A stretch of DNA of 64,000 nucleotides, taken from positions 124,001-188,000 of the forward strand of contig CANMRV010000005.1 of the NCBI GenBank assembly GCA_947500435.1, written 5' to 3'. Under the pieces are notes generated by a model. The model was not told the origin of the DNA, did no database searches, and saw only the letters and a list, made by a program, of their open reading frames with translations. Position numbers and translations under genes: made by a program. This DNA comes from an uncultured Flavobacteriaceae bacterium (GTDB taxonomy: Bacteria > Bacteroidota > Bacteroidia > Flavobacteriales > Flavobacteriaceae). Below, one piece after another: positions 38,552 to 46,980 of the stretch (position 1 is the first letter of the stretch; each line of letters opens with the position of its first letter).

Positions 38552-38627
38552 CATATATTTTTTGTTCCCTTTATAGGGTATTACAATAAATTTAACCATA
38601 TTCAAAGCACCGAAACACCTCAATTCT

Positions 38628-40109
38628 ATGAATACGAAACATTTTTTTGTTATTCCTCTTTTGCTTCTGACACTATTGTTAAGCTCATTTATAGACGGCA
38701 ACGCCCAAGAAAATAATGAAGACCAATTTATTGTTGTTTTAGATGCTGGACATGGGGGACATGACCCAGGAAATTTGGGAAATGGTTATTTAGAAAAAAA
38801 TATCGCTCTGAATATTGTATTGGGGGTAGGAGCTATTTTAGAGAAAAACCCAAATATAAAGGTGATTTATACTAGAAAAGATGACACTTTTATCGATTTG
38901 TTCGTAAGAGGTGAAATCGCGAATAAGGCGAATGCAGATCTTTTTGTATCTGTTCATTGTGATTCGCACTCTTCTGATGCCCATGGGGCGGGGACTTTTG
39001 TCTTGGGTCTTCACGCGAATAAGCAGAATTTTGAAATTGCCAAGAAGGAGAACTCGGTAATTTATCTAGAGGATAACTACGAAACACGGTACGCCGATTA
39101 CGATATTAATTCTCCAGAATCAGTAATTGGACTTACTATTATGCAGGAGGAATTTCTAGATCAAAGTATTTCTTTGGCAAAAACTATTCAAGACAATTTT
39201 ACAGAAAAGTTGAAACGTAAGGATAGAGAAGTAAAACAAGCTGGTTTTATAGTTTTACATCAAACCTTTATGCCAAGTGTATTGGTTGAAACGGGGTTCT
39301 TGACAAACGATAAGGAAGGCGCCTATTTGAATTCTAAAAAAGGGCAGTTGGAAATGGGTACCGCTATTGCGGAAGCGATTTTATCATATAAAGGAGGAGT
39401 TGCATCGAGTTTGGGTCAAGCTCCTCAAAAGGTGATTATGCCAGCTCCAGATCCTGAAAAGGAGGTTGTTGCGAGTACACCTAAAGTTTCAAAAACTATT
39501 ACGGAAGTAAATGAAAAGGATGCTGCTAGTGAATTTGCAAAAGATCCAGGAGCTAATCCAATGGCAAATAAACCTGTGGTTAAAGAAGCAGCTGAAAAAA
39601 CTTTAGAAGATAAAATTGCTGAGGCTAAAAAAGAGACACCAGAAGTAACTGAAGTTGTTAAAGAAGAAACAAAACTTCCAGAAGTGCGACCAGAAATAGA
39701 AAAGGAAGAGAAAATAGTAAAAGAACGGCCAAAAGTTGCTGAAGTAGCTAAAGAAGTAATTGAAAAACCGAAGGAGCCTGTAGTTGAAAAGAAAGAAGAG
39801 GTTGTTCCTCCTAAAGTGATTGCGAAGCCAACAAAGCCAACTAGTAATATTGAGTTTAGAGTACAGTTAATGGCCGGTTCTAAAAATTTACCTTTAGAGC
39901 CAAGTCGATTTAACGGACTCAATAAATTGTCGAAAGAACCTTATAAAAACCTGTATCGCTATATGTATGGCAGCTCTACTTCTTATAGAGACGCACAGCT
40001 TCTAAAGAAAACGGCTGATTCTAAAGGCTATCCGACAAGCTACATCGTTGCTTATAAGGACGGTGTTCGTATTCCCACACCACAGGCAATCAAAATGGTT
40101 TCAGAATAA
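38628..40109 (+). CDS. N-acetylmuramoyl-L-alanine amidase with SPOR-like tail
   Basis: A 493-residue exported Amidase_3 (PF01520) enzyme that cuts the MurNAc-L-Ala bond of peptidoglycan. After a signal peptide (1-26), the zinc ligands His42 (LDAGHGGHDPG), Glu56 (YLEKN) and His110 (SVHCDSHSS) and the catalytic Glu221 (VLVETGFLTN) are all present, so it should be active. Residues about 260-400 are a Lys/Glu/Pro/Val-rich linker. The last ~85 residues (IEFRVQLMAGSKNL to AIKMV) look like a SPOR domain, which binds denuded septal glycan and suggests a role in cell division. It is followed after 55 bases by the MCE gene in the same direction. Confidence 0.92.
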   Translation: MNTKHFFVIPLLLLTLLLSSFIDGNAQENNEDQFIVVLDAGHGGHDPGNLGNGYLEKNIALNIVLGVGAILEKNPNIKVIYTRKDDTFIDLFVRGEIANKANADLFVSVHCDSHSSDAHGAGTFVLGLHANKQNFEIAKKENSVIYLEDNYETRYADYDINSPESVIGLTIMQEEFLDQSISLAKTIQDNFTEKLKRKDREVKQAGFIVLHQTFMPSVLVETGFLTNDKEGAYLNSKKGQLEMGTAIAEAILSYKGGVASSLGQAPQKVIMPAPDPEKEVVASTPKVSKTITEVNEKDAASEFAKDPGANPMANKPVVKEAAEKTLEDKIAEAKKETPEVTEVVKEETKLPEVRPEIEKEEKIVKERPKVAEVAKEVIEKPKEPVVEKKEEVVPPKVIAKPTKPTSNIEFRVQLMAGSKNLPLEPSRFNGLNKLSKEPYKNLYRYMYGSSTSYRDAQLLKKTADSKGYPTSYIVAYKDGVRIPTPQAIKMVSE

Positions 40110-40164
40110 TAACCGTGTCCGAATATTTATTTCTAATTTTGTTTAGAATCCTAAAACCATCCTT

Positions 40165-41127
40165 TTGAAATTATCCAGGGAAATTAAGACAGGACTTATC
40201 GTTGTAATGGGCATTTTATGTGTCATTTTTGGTTACAGCTTTCTAAAATCCACATCCATTTTTGATAATGATTTAACATTGTACGCCGTCTATGATGATG
40301 TTGGTGGTCTGCAGCCAGGGACTGCGGTTTCAATTAATGGAAAGAACGTGGGCACTGTCAATACGGTAAAGTTTAAAGATGCCTCAGGACAATTATTGGT
40401 CACTTTTTCGGTAAATAGAGATTTGACTTTCACAAAGAAAAGCACCGTTGAATTATACGATACGGGTTTAATAGGAGGCAAAGGTCTTCGTATAAACCCT
40501 TCATTTGAAGGGACTGATGTTGCAACTGGAGATTATTTAGGTACCTCCAGAAAGGCAAGTCTCAGTGAAGTAGCTGACCAAAAGTTATCACCAATACTAG
40601 AAAAATTTGAGTCTGCATTGACCGATGCCGACTCTGTAATGTTAAATGTAAATGAGGTTTTAGATACTAAAGCCAAAGGTGATTTAAGAAAGGCTATAAG
40701 TGATTTAAGCAGTTTAATGGCTGATTTGAAAGGGGCTGGTGGAACATTAAATAGGTTATTGAAGAATAACGAGAGTAAGCTTGATGCGTCACTTACCAAT
40801 TTTGAAAAACTCACTTCGAATTTTGAGAAGCTTTCTGATTCTCTTAATAATGCTGGGCTTGGTCGTACTTTGGCGAGTCTTGAATCTACCGTTTCTAATT
40901 TGAATAAGGTAATGGCGAAGATTGAACAAGGTGATGGTACGCTGGGCAAGTTGATGGAAGATGAGGAATTATATACGAATTTGAATAATGCCTCACGGGA
41001 GTTGGATTTATTGCTTCAAGATTTTAGATTGAATCCGAAACGCTACGTCAATGTTTCTGTTTTTGGAAAAAAACAAAAGCAGTATGAAGTTCCAGAGGAA
41101 GATCCAGCGGAACAAATAGAAAACTAA
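40165..41127 (+). CDS. mlaD-like: MlaD/MCE-domain lipid transport protein
   Basis: A 320-residue inner-membrane-anchored MCE protein. One N-terminal helix (TGLIVVMGILCVIFGYSFL) is followed by the MCE domain (about 37-115; LYAVYDDVGGLQPGTAVSINGKNVG, TGLIGGKGLRI) and a long coiled-coil-prone region with spaced hydrophobics (about 130-290). This architecture carries phospholipids across the periplasm with an MlaFE-type ABC transporter, whose genes are not here. The start is TTG: the residues MKLSREIKTG match the usual N-terminus, and no ATG is near. It lies 3 bases before the Fe-S protein gene, and so probably in one operon with it. Confidence 0.9.
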   Translation: MKLSREIKTGLIVVMGILCVIFGYSFLKSTSIFDNDLTLYAVYDDVGGLQPGTAVSINGKNVGTVNTVKFKDASGQLLVTFSVNRDLTFTKKSTVELYDTGLIGGKGLRINPSFEGTDVATGDYLGTSRKASLSEVADQKLSPILEKFESALTDADSVMLNVNEVLDTKAKGDLRKAISDLSSLMADLKGAGGTLNRLLKNNESKLDASLTNFEKLTSNFEKLSDSLNNAGLGRTLASLESTVSNLNKVMAKIEQGDGTLGKLMEDEELYTNLNNASRELDLLLQDFRLNPKRYVNVSVFGKKQKQYEVPEEDPAEQIEN

Positions 41128-41130
41128 CAC

Positions 41131-42441
41131 ATGAATTATCTTCCCCAGATATTATTTGCAATTGTACTTATCGCTGGCATTGGTTTCTTTGCTAAAAATG
41201 TATTAAGACTTCGTAGAAACATTAATCTCGGCAAAGATGTTGATGTTTCTGATAACAAGCCACAACGTTGGAAAAATATGGCCAAAATTGCACTGGGGCA
41301 GACCAAAATGGTTGTTCGACCTATCGCGGGTTTTCTTCATGTTATCGTCTACATCGGATTTATAATTATCAATATTGAAGTTCTAGAGATTATTATTGAT
41401 GGACTTTTTGGAACACATAGAATCGGACTAAAAGTTCTAAATAAATCTGTCTACGGATTTCTTATCGGTTCATTTGAAGTTCTGGCCGTGTTGGTTCTTA
41501 TCTCAGTGATAGTTTTTTGGATTCGCAGAAACGTTATAAAACTGAAACGTTTTTTAAGCAAGGAAATGACCGGATGGCCTAAGAACGACGGAAACATTAT
41601 TCTTTATTTTGAAGTGGTTCTAATGTGTTTGTTTTTGGTAATGAACGCAACAGATAGTAGTTTTCAAGCTTTGGACTCAGGAAACATTATAAGTCAATAC
41701 ATAACTCCATTATTTAGTGGTTTAGATGAAAGTAGCTTGCATTTAGTGGAACGCAGTGCCTGGTGGTTGCATATTGTTGGAATTTTAATCTTTCTGAATT
41801 ACCTGTACTATTCTAAGCATTTACATATTCTCTTGGCTTTCCCAAATACATTCTATGGAAAATTAATTCCTCAAGGACAGTTCAAGAATAACGATGCCGT
41901 AACTCAAGAGGTAAAACTAATGATGGATCCAGATGCAGACCCTTTCGCGGCTCCTGCGGAGGATGCACCAGACCCTGAAAAATTTGGAGCTTCAGATGTT
42001 ACTGATTTGACTTGGGTTCAACTTTTAAATTCATATACCTGTACGGAATGTGGTCGATGTACGAGTGAATGCCCTGCCAATCAAACTGGAAAAAAACTTT
42101 CGCCAAGAAAGATTATGATGGACACTCGAGACCGTCTTGAGGAGGTGGGTAAAAATATTGAGGCCAACAAAGGAACTTTTGTTGAAGATGGAAAACAGCT
42201 TCTGGGAGATTATATCTCTCATGAAGAGTTATGGGCATGTACTTCGTGTAATGCATGTGTTCAGGCCTGTCCTGTAAGTATTGATCCCTTATCCATTATT
42301 ATGGATATGCGCCAGTATTTGGTTATGGAGCAATCTGCCGCCCCTTCTGATTTGAACAATATGATGGGTAATATTGAAAATAATGGAGCCCCTTGGCCTT
42401 TCAATCAGATGGATCGTCTGAACTGGGCAGAAGAATCATAA
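41131..42441 (+). CDS. Membrane 4Fe-4S ferredoxin-domain protein, HdrC/NarI-like
   Basis: A 436-residue inner-membrane electron-transfer protein. About five transmembrane segments are visible (3-20, 62-90, 107-131, 155-172, 211-229), resembling the cytochrome-b-type NarI/HdrE fold. The cytosolic C-terminal half carries two 4Fe-4S motifs: Cys304, 307, 310 and 314 (CTECGRCTSECP) and Cys370, 373, 376 and 380 (CTSCNACVQACP). Partner subunits of this kind feed electrons to CCG-domain proteins, and one follows 12 bases downstream. The electron donor and acceptor are unknown. Position directly after an MCE gene is notable but gives no proof of joint function. Confidence 0.87.
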   Translation: MNYLPQILFAIVLIAGIGFFAKNVLRLRRNINLGKDVDVSDNKPQRWKNMAKIALGQTKMVVRPIAGFLHVIVYIGFIIINIEVLEIIIDGLFGTHRIGLKVLNKSVYGFLIGSFEVLAVLVLISVIVFWIRRNVIKLKRFLSKEMTGWPKNDGNIILYFEVVLMCLFLVMNATDSSFQALDSGNIISQYITPLFSGLDESSLHLVERSAWWLHIVGILIFLNYLYYSKHLHILLAFPNTFYGKLIPQGQFKNNDAVTQEVKLMMDPDADPFAAPAEDAPDPEKFGASDVTDLTWVQLLNSYTCTECGRCTSECPANQTGKKLSPRKIMMDTRDRLEEVGKNIEANKGTFVEDGKQLLGDYISHEELWACTSCNACVQACPVSIDPLSIIMDMRQYLVMEQSAAPSDLNNMMGNIENNGAPWPFNQMDRLNWAEES

Positions 42442-42453
42442 AAAAAAGAGTTT

Positions 42454-43245
42454 ATGGAGAATACATTGAAAGTACCAACGATGGCTGAGCTTTTTGCCGC
42501 TGGCCAACAACCTGAAGTTTTATTTTGGGTGGGTTGTGCAGGTAGTTTTGATGATAGGGCAAAAAAAATCACCAAAGCTTTTGTCAAAATTTTGAACAAA
42601 GCGAATGTTTCTTTTGCCGTATTGGGTACGGAGGAAAGCTGTTCTGGTGACCCCGCTAAACGATCAGGAAATGAATTTCTGTTTCAAATGCAAGCGGTGA
42701 CTAATATTGAAGTAATGAATGCTTATGAAGTAAAAAAAGTGGTTACAGCCTGTCCGCATTGCTTTAATACGTTAAAAAACGAATACCCAGGCCTAGGAGG
42801 AAACTACGAGGTCGTTCATCATACCCAATTCTTGAAGCAACTACTTTCTGAAGGAAGAATTACCATGGAGGGGGGGCAATACAAAGGCAAGCGTATCACA
42901 TTTCATGACCCTTGCTATTTGGGCAGAGCAAATGGAGTTTATGAAGCCCCAAGAGAACTCATTAAGAAGCTGGATGCGGAGCTGGTCGAAATGAAAAGCT
43001 GCAAAACGCGCGGATTGTGCTGTGGAGCTGGAGGAGCACAAATGTTCAAAGAACCTGAAAAGGGTGACAAGGACATTAATATTGAAAGAACCGAACAAGC
43101 TTTGGAAACCAAACCGGAAATTATAGCGGCTGGTTGTCCTTTTTGTAATACCATGATGACTGATGGTGTAAAGAATAAAGAAAAAGAAGCTTCTGTTGCC
43201 GTAATGGACATTGCAGAGTTGATTGCTACCGCGGAAGATTTATAA
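42454..43245 (+). CDS. CCG-domain (HdrB/LutA/GlpC-like) Fe-S oxidoreductase subunit
   Basis: A 263-residue cytosolic protein with two cysteine-rich CCG-type domains, as in heterodisulfide reductase B and LutA. Set one: Cys28, Cys63, Cys100, Cys103 (the CC pair is not present at Cys63). Set two: Cys154, Cys183, CCG at 189-191 (GLCCGAGGAQMF), Cys228 and Cys231 (GCPFC). In relatives this set ligates a noncubane 4Fe-4S cluster or serves disulfide/thiol chemistry. The gene begins 12 bases after the membrane Fe-S protein, so they most probably form one complex. A quinone-linked reductase of unknown substrate is the safest description. Confidence 0.85.
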   Translation: MENTLKVPTMAELFAAGQQPEVLFWVGCAGSFDDRAKKITKAFVKILNKANVSFAVLGTEESCSGDPAKRSGNEFLFQMQAVTNIEVMNAYEVKKVVTACPHCFNTLKNEYPGLGGNYEVVHHTQFLKQLLSEGRITMEGGQYKGKRITFHDPCYLGRANGVYEAPRELIKKLDAELVEMKSCKTRGLCCGAGGAQMFKEPEKGDKDINIERTEQALETKPEIIAAGCPFCNTMMTDGVKNKEKEASVAVMDIAELIATAEDL

Positions 43246-43346
43246 TAAAAATAGAATTTCGAATTACCCCAAACATAAATTTAGTATTTGAACCAGATTG
43301 CCGACAGGCAGGCTTGCGTTTGATGTTAGAACTTGAACTTTAAAAT

Positions 43347-43829
43347 ATGCTAGTAGAATTTGAATCCCTTCCAGATACTTCGAGAGTTTGGATATATCAG
43401 GCTAATCGCAGTTTTAATTCTGAAGAACTAGATGAATTAAAACAGGCGTTCAACGGTTTTATTACCGAATGGACGGCTCATGGACAAGATTTGAAGGCTG
43501 GTTTTGAAATTCGATACAATCGATTTGTTATCATTGGTTTGGACCAATCATTGATTTCTGCATCTGGTTGTAGCATTGATGCATCTGTTCATTTTATTCA
43601 GCATTTGGAAAAGATATACAAGGTTGAATTGTTAGACAAAATGAATGTATCCTATAAGCAAGGTGATTTCGTTGCTTATAAATCCCTTTTGGATTTTAAA
43701 AAGATGGCTAAGCAAAAGGCCGTCTCCGCAAAAACAATTGTGTTCAACAATTTGGTTGCCACTAAGGGTGAATATCTAGAACATTGGGAAGTTCCAGCCT
43801 CTGAAAGTTGGCATAGCCGCTTTATGTAA
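43347..43829 (+). CDS. Conserved flavobacterial protein of unknown function
   Basis: A 160-residue soluble protein. I recall relatives labelled 'ABC transporter ATPase', but there is no Walker A, Walker B or signature motif, so the name is wrong for this protein. Visible features: RVWIYQANRSFN near the start, FNGFITEWTAHGQDL, FEIRYNRFVIIGLDQ, a GCSIDAS stretch, and a C-terminal HWEVPASESWHSRF. No signal peptide or membrane segment is present. It follows the Fe-S pair by 101 bases and precedes the NagZ fusion. GC-rich short hairpins flank it on both sides (near 43300 and 43850). Function unknown. Confidence 0.8.
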   Translation: MLVEFESLPDTSRVWIYQANRSFNSEELDELKQAFNGFITEWTAHGQDLKAGFEIRYNRFVIIGLDQSLISASGCSIDASVHFIQHLEKIYKVELLDKMNVSYKQGDFVAYKSLLDFKKMAKQKAVSAKTIVFNNLVATKGEYLEHWEVPASESWHSRFM

Positions 43830-43976
43830 AATTTCAATCGCGTCTGCTTTCGGACAGGTTTGGTACGGGTTTTGAAATTAGCTAGGTAGCATTGCGGCTT
43901 TACCAAAGATGAAGTGTATGATAAATCCGATGAAATGCAATAAATACAAGTGTTTTAAGTTATTTTGATAGACTGA

Positions 43977-46895
43977 ATGAATATGCGTGTTTTAAGAGTT
44001 CTCCCTTTATTTTTACTAACGGTAATCTGTGCAAATGCGCAGAGCAATCCTTTGGTGGTAAGAGATAGTATTTCTCAAAAAAGTTGGGTTGATTCGAAGT
44101 ACGAAGCCATGTCTTTGGAAGAACGACTTGGACAACTCTTTATGGTCAGCGTTGCTTCCGATCAAACCAAATCTGCTACTGATAAAATTGGTCAACTAAT
44201 TAGAGAAGAACATATTGGAGGGGTAATTTTTTCTACAGGTGGTCCGGTGAGGCAAGCCAAGTTGACAAATGCCTATCAAAATATTTCAAAAACACCTTTA
44301 CTTATTGGTATGGATGCCGAATGGGGACTCTCCATGCGATTGGATTCCACTTACGCTTTTCCATATAACATGACCTTAGGTGCTATTTCAGATAATGGAA
44401 TAGTTGAGAAAGTAGGAAAACAAATTGGCAAACATGCCAAGCGATTGGGAGTACATATTAATTTCGCTCCAGATGTTGATATCAATATCAATCCAAGAAA
44501 CCCCATTATAGGAAGTCGTTCTTTTGGTGAAGACCGAGAAAACGTGACTGAAAAAGGAGTTGCCTTTGTAAAAGGAATGGAGAGTGTAGGTGTACTTTCA
44601 AGCGGTAAGCACTTTCCTGGACATGGAGATACTGCCACAGATTCCCACAAGGCTTTGCCCATTATAGATTTTCCAAAATCAAGATTAGATAGTATCGAAC
44701 TATATCCCTATAAAAAATTAATTGAAGCAGGCGTCAGTAGTATAATGGTTGCACATTTAGAAGTCCCAGCCTTGGAACTTAAAGAGGGATTGCCTTCATC
44801 GCTGTCTGAGCAGATTATTTCTGGAATCCTCAAAGAGCAAATGGGCTTCAAAGGACTGATTTTCACCGATGCTCTAAATATGCGTGGTGTAGCCGATACC
44901 GGAAAGAATGGGGATGTTGAAGTAAAGGCTTTTTTAGCTGGAAATGATATGCTACTCATGCCCACGGAGGTATCAAAGGCAAAAGAGAAGTTGGCAAAAG
45001 CATATAAAAAAGGGAAAATAACTGAGGAACGTTTAGCTAGTTCCGTCAAGAAAATACTGATGGCCAAATACAAAGCTGGCCTGAACAGATATCGTCCAAT
45101 AGAACTTAAGAACCTTTATGAAGATTTGAATTCAGGTTCAGACGATTTGGTTTATGAAGAGGCTATTGAAAATGCAATTACAGTGGTTAAGAATGCCTAT
45201 TATTTAATGGGTATTAAAAAGCTAGAAAATAAGAAAATCGCATATGTGAAGTTCGGGGATGCGAACAGTGCCCCTTTTTTAAGTGAGCTTAATAAATATG
45301 CTAATGTAACTCAGGTCAACGGCAAAGACATCGCTACCTTAAGGAAAAAACTAAAGGAGTATAACCTAGTCATTATCGGTCTCCATAAGAGCAATGCCAG
45401 CCCTTGGAAAGCTTATAACTTCAGTGCGAAAGAAAAGGTTTGGTTACAAGAAATCGCCAAAGAACGTAGTTCAAATGTGATACTCTCAATTTTTGCAAAA
45501 CCATACGCCTTATTGGGGGTGAGTTCTTTTAAAAACATTGATGGAGTAGTAGTGGCACATCAAAATAGTAAGCTGGCACAAGAAAAAACAGCACAATTAA
45601 TTTTTGGAGCCATCCCTGCAAAAGGCGTTTTGCCTGTTTCGGCCCATAAAGAATTTGGAGTGAATTCAAATGTACAGTTAAAGTCTCTTTTGCGTTTAGG
45701 ATATAGTTTCCCAGAACGTGTGGGTTTTAATGTTTCTAAACTTGCTGAGGTTGATAAATTGGTTCAAGATGGACTTGATTCCCTTATGTACCCTGGAGCA
45801 CAAGTTTTGGTTGCCCGCAAAGGGAAAGTAATCTACAACAAGGGCTTTGGAAAACCTACCTATAAATCCGAAGAAAAAATCACTCCAAATCATATTTACG
45901 ATTTAGCTTCGATTACAAAAATATTGGCGACACTTCCTGTAGTTATGAAGATGGAAGAAGAGGGAAAAATTGCCCTGAACAATACTTTTTCCGACTTGGT
46001 CCCTGAATATTCAGATACAGAATTAAAGAATGTAACCGTACTAAAAGCCTTATCACATTATGGAAGGCTTCCTGCATGGATTGCTTTTTATGTATCAACT
46101 CTTGACGAAAAGCGAAAACCTTCCTCGGAGTTTTATAGAAACAAGCCTTTAAAAGGGTTTTCCACGAAAATTACAGATAATTTATACTTGACGGATGACT
46201 ACAAAGATTCGATTTACAATCGCATTGGTAGGCAAGATTTAAAATCAAATAGATATCGCTATAGTGATGTGGCCTATTATGTAATGAAAAAATACATCGA
46301 GGAAACTAATGAAAAACGTTTGGACCAATTAGCAGATGAATTTTTATACAAGCCTTTGGGGGCAAGTAGTACAAGTTTTAATCCCCTAGAGAAATTTTCT
46401 AAAAGAAGAATTGTTCCATCGGAGGAGGACAATTATTACCGCTATCAGACCGTGCAAGGTTATGTTCATGATATGGGCGCGGCAATGCAGGGTGGTGTAG
46501 GAGGTCATGCAGGACTTTTCAGCAATGCCAATGACGTTGCCAAGATAATGCAGATGTATTTACAAGGCGGTTTTTATGGAGGTGTACGATTTCTGGATGG
46601 TCGAACGGTTAAAAAATTCAATACCTGTTATTTCTGTAATAAAAAGGTTAGAAGGGGCGTCGGGTTTGATAAACCGCAATTAAGAGATAAAGGCCCTACT
46701 TGCGGATGCGTTTCAAGAAAAAGTTTTGGACATAGTGGGTTTACAGGAACCTATACCTGGGCAGATCCTGAAAAAGAGATTGTTTACGTTTTTCTATCAA
46801 ACAGAACATACCCCTCAGCCTCAAATACTTTGCTGGTAAAATCTGGATTGCGTACTAGAATTCAGAAAGCAATATATGACGCCATAATTGATTAG
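43977..46895 (+). CDS. Glycoside hydrolase 3 (NagZ-like) fused to beta-lactamase-type domain
   Basis: A 972-residue exported two-enzyme fusion. After a signal peptide (to about 21) comes a GH3 domain with KHFPGHGDTATDSH; Asp222 and His224 form the NagZ-type acid/base dyad, and Asp298 in GLIFTDALNM is the nucleophile. This predicts beta-N-acetylglucosaminidase action on GlcNAc-MurNAc fragments. A GH3 C-terminal domain follows. From about 585, a serine beta-lactamase/DD-peptidase-like domain has SITK (SxxK), a YSD triad position and HSGF in place of KTG. The domain could cleave peptides or an ester of the same substrate. Exported, so it works on peptidoglycan in the periplasm or outside, unlike cytosolic NagZ. 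The same fusion order is known in Bacteroidota. Confidence 0.93.
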   Translation: MNMRVLRVLPLFLLTVICANAQSNPLVVRDSISQKSWVDSKYEAMSLEERLGQLFMVSVASDQTKSATDKIGQLIREEHIGGVIFSTGGPVRQAKLTNAYQNISKTPLLIGMDAEWGLSMRLDSTYAFPYNMTLGAISDNGIVEKVGKQIGKHAKRLGVHINFAPDVDININPRNPIIGSRSFGEDRENVTEKGVAFVKGMESVGVLSSGKHFPGHGDTATDSHKALPIIDFPKSRLDSIELYPYKKLIEAGVSSIMVAHLEVPALELKEGLPSSLSEQIISGILKEQMGFKGLIFTDALNMRGVADTGKNGDVEVKAFLAGNDMLLMPTEVSKAKEKLAKAYKKGKITEERLASSVKKILMAKYKAGLNRYRPIELKNLYEDLNSGSDDLVYEEAIENAITVVKNAYYLMGIKKLENKKIAYVKFGDANSAPFLSELNKYANVTQVNGKDIATLRKKLKEYNLVIIGLHKSNASPWKAYNFSAKEKVWLQEIAKERSSNVILSIFAKPYALLGVSSFKNIDGVVVAHQNSKLAQEKTAQLIFGAIPAKGVLPVSAHKEFGVNSNVQLKSLLRLGYSFPERVGFNVSKLAEVDKLVQDGLDSLMYPGAQVLVARKGKVIYNKGFGKPTYKSEEKITPNHIYDLASITKILATLPVVMKMEEEGKIALNNTFSDLVPEYSDTELKNVTVLKALSHYGRLPAWIAFYVSTLDEKRKPSSEFYRNKPLKGFSTKITDNLYLTDDYKDSIYNRIGRQDLKSNRYRYSDVAYYVMKKYIEETNEKRLDQLADEFLYKPLGASSTSFNPLEKFSKRRIVPSEEDNYYRYQTVQGYVHDMGAAMQGGVGGHAGLFSNANDVAKIMQMYLQGGFYGGVRFLDGRTVKKFNTCYFCNKKVRRGVGFDKPQLRDKGPTCGCVSRKSFGHSGFTGTYTWADPEKEIVYVFLSNRTYPSASNTLLVKSGLRTRIQKAIYDAIID

Positions 46896-46968
46896 ATTCT
46901 GAGAGCGACAGACTCTTAAAATAAATGTAAATAAAGTCTCTAAAAAGCGACTTAAATCTTGTTTTCAC

Positions 46969-46976
46969 TAAATTTG
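46969..46976 (+). promoter_or_regulatory. Possible -7 element just before bshA
   Basis: TAAATTTG is an exact TAnnTTTG match, only four bases before the bshA ATG. If used, the transcript would start at or near the ATG and be nearly leaderless. No TTG lies at the usual -33 distance, so it may be chance in AT-rich DNA. Confidence 0.3.
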
Positions 46977-46980
46977 AGTA

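Noticed and set aside
43297..43320. GC-rich TGCC-GACA-GGCA hairpin and a similar one near 43840-43875 flanking the 160-residue protein gene
   Set aside because: They do not match each other well enough to be called a repeat pair or a mobile-element boundary.
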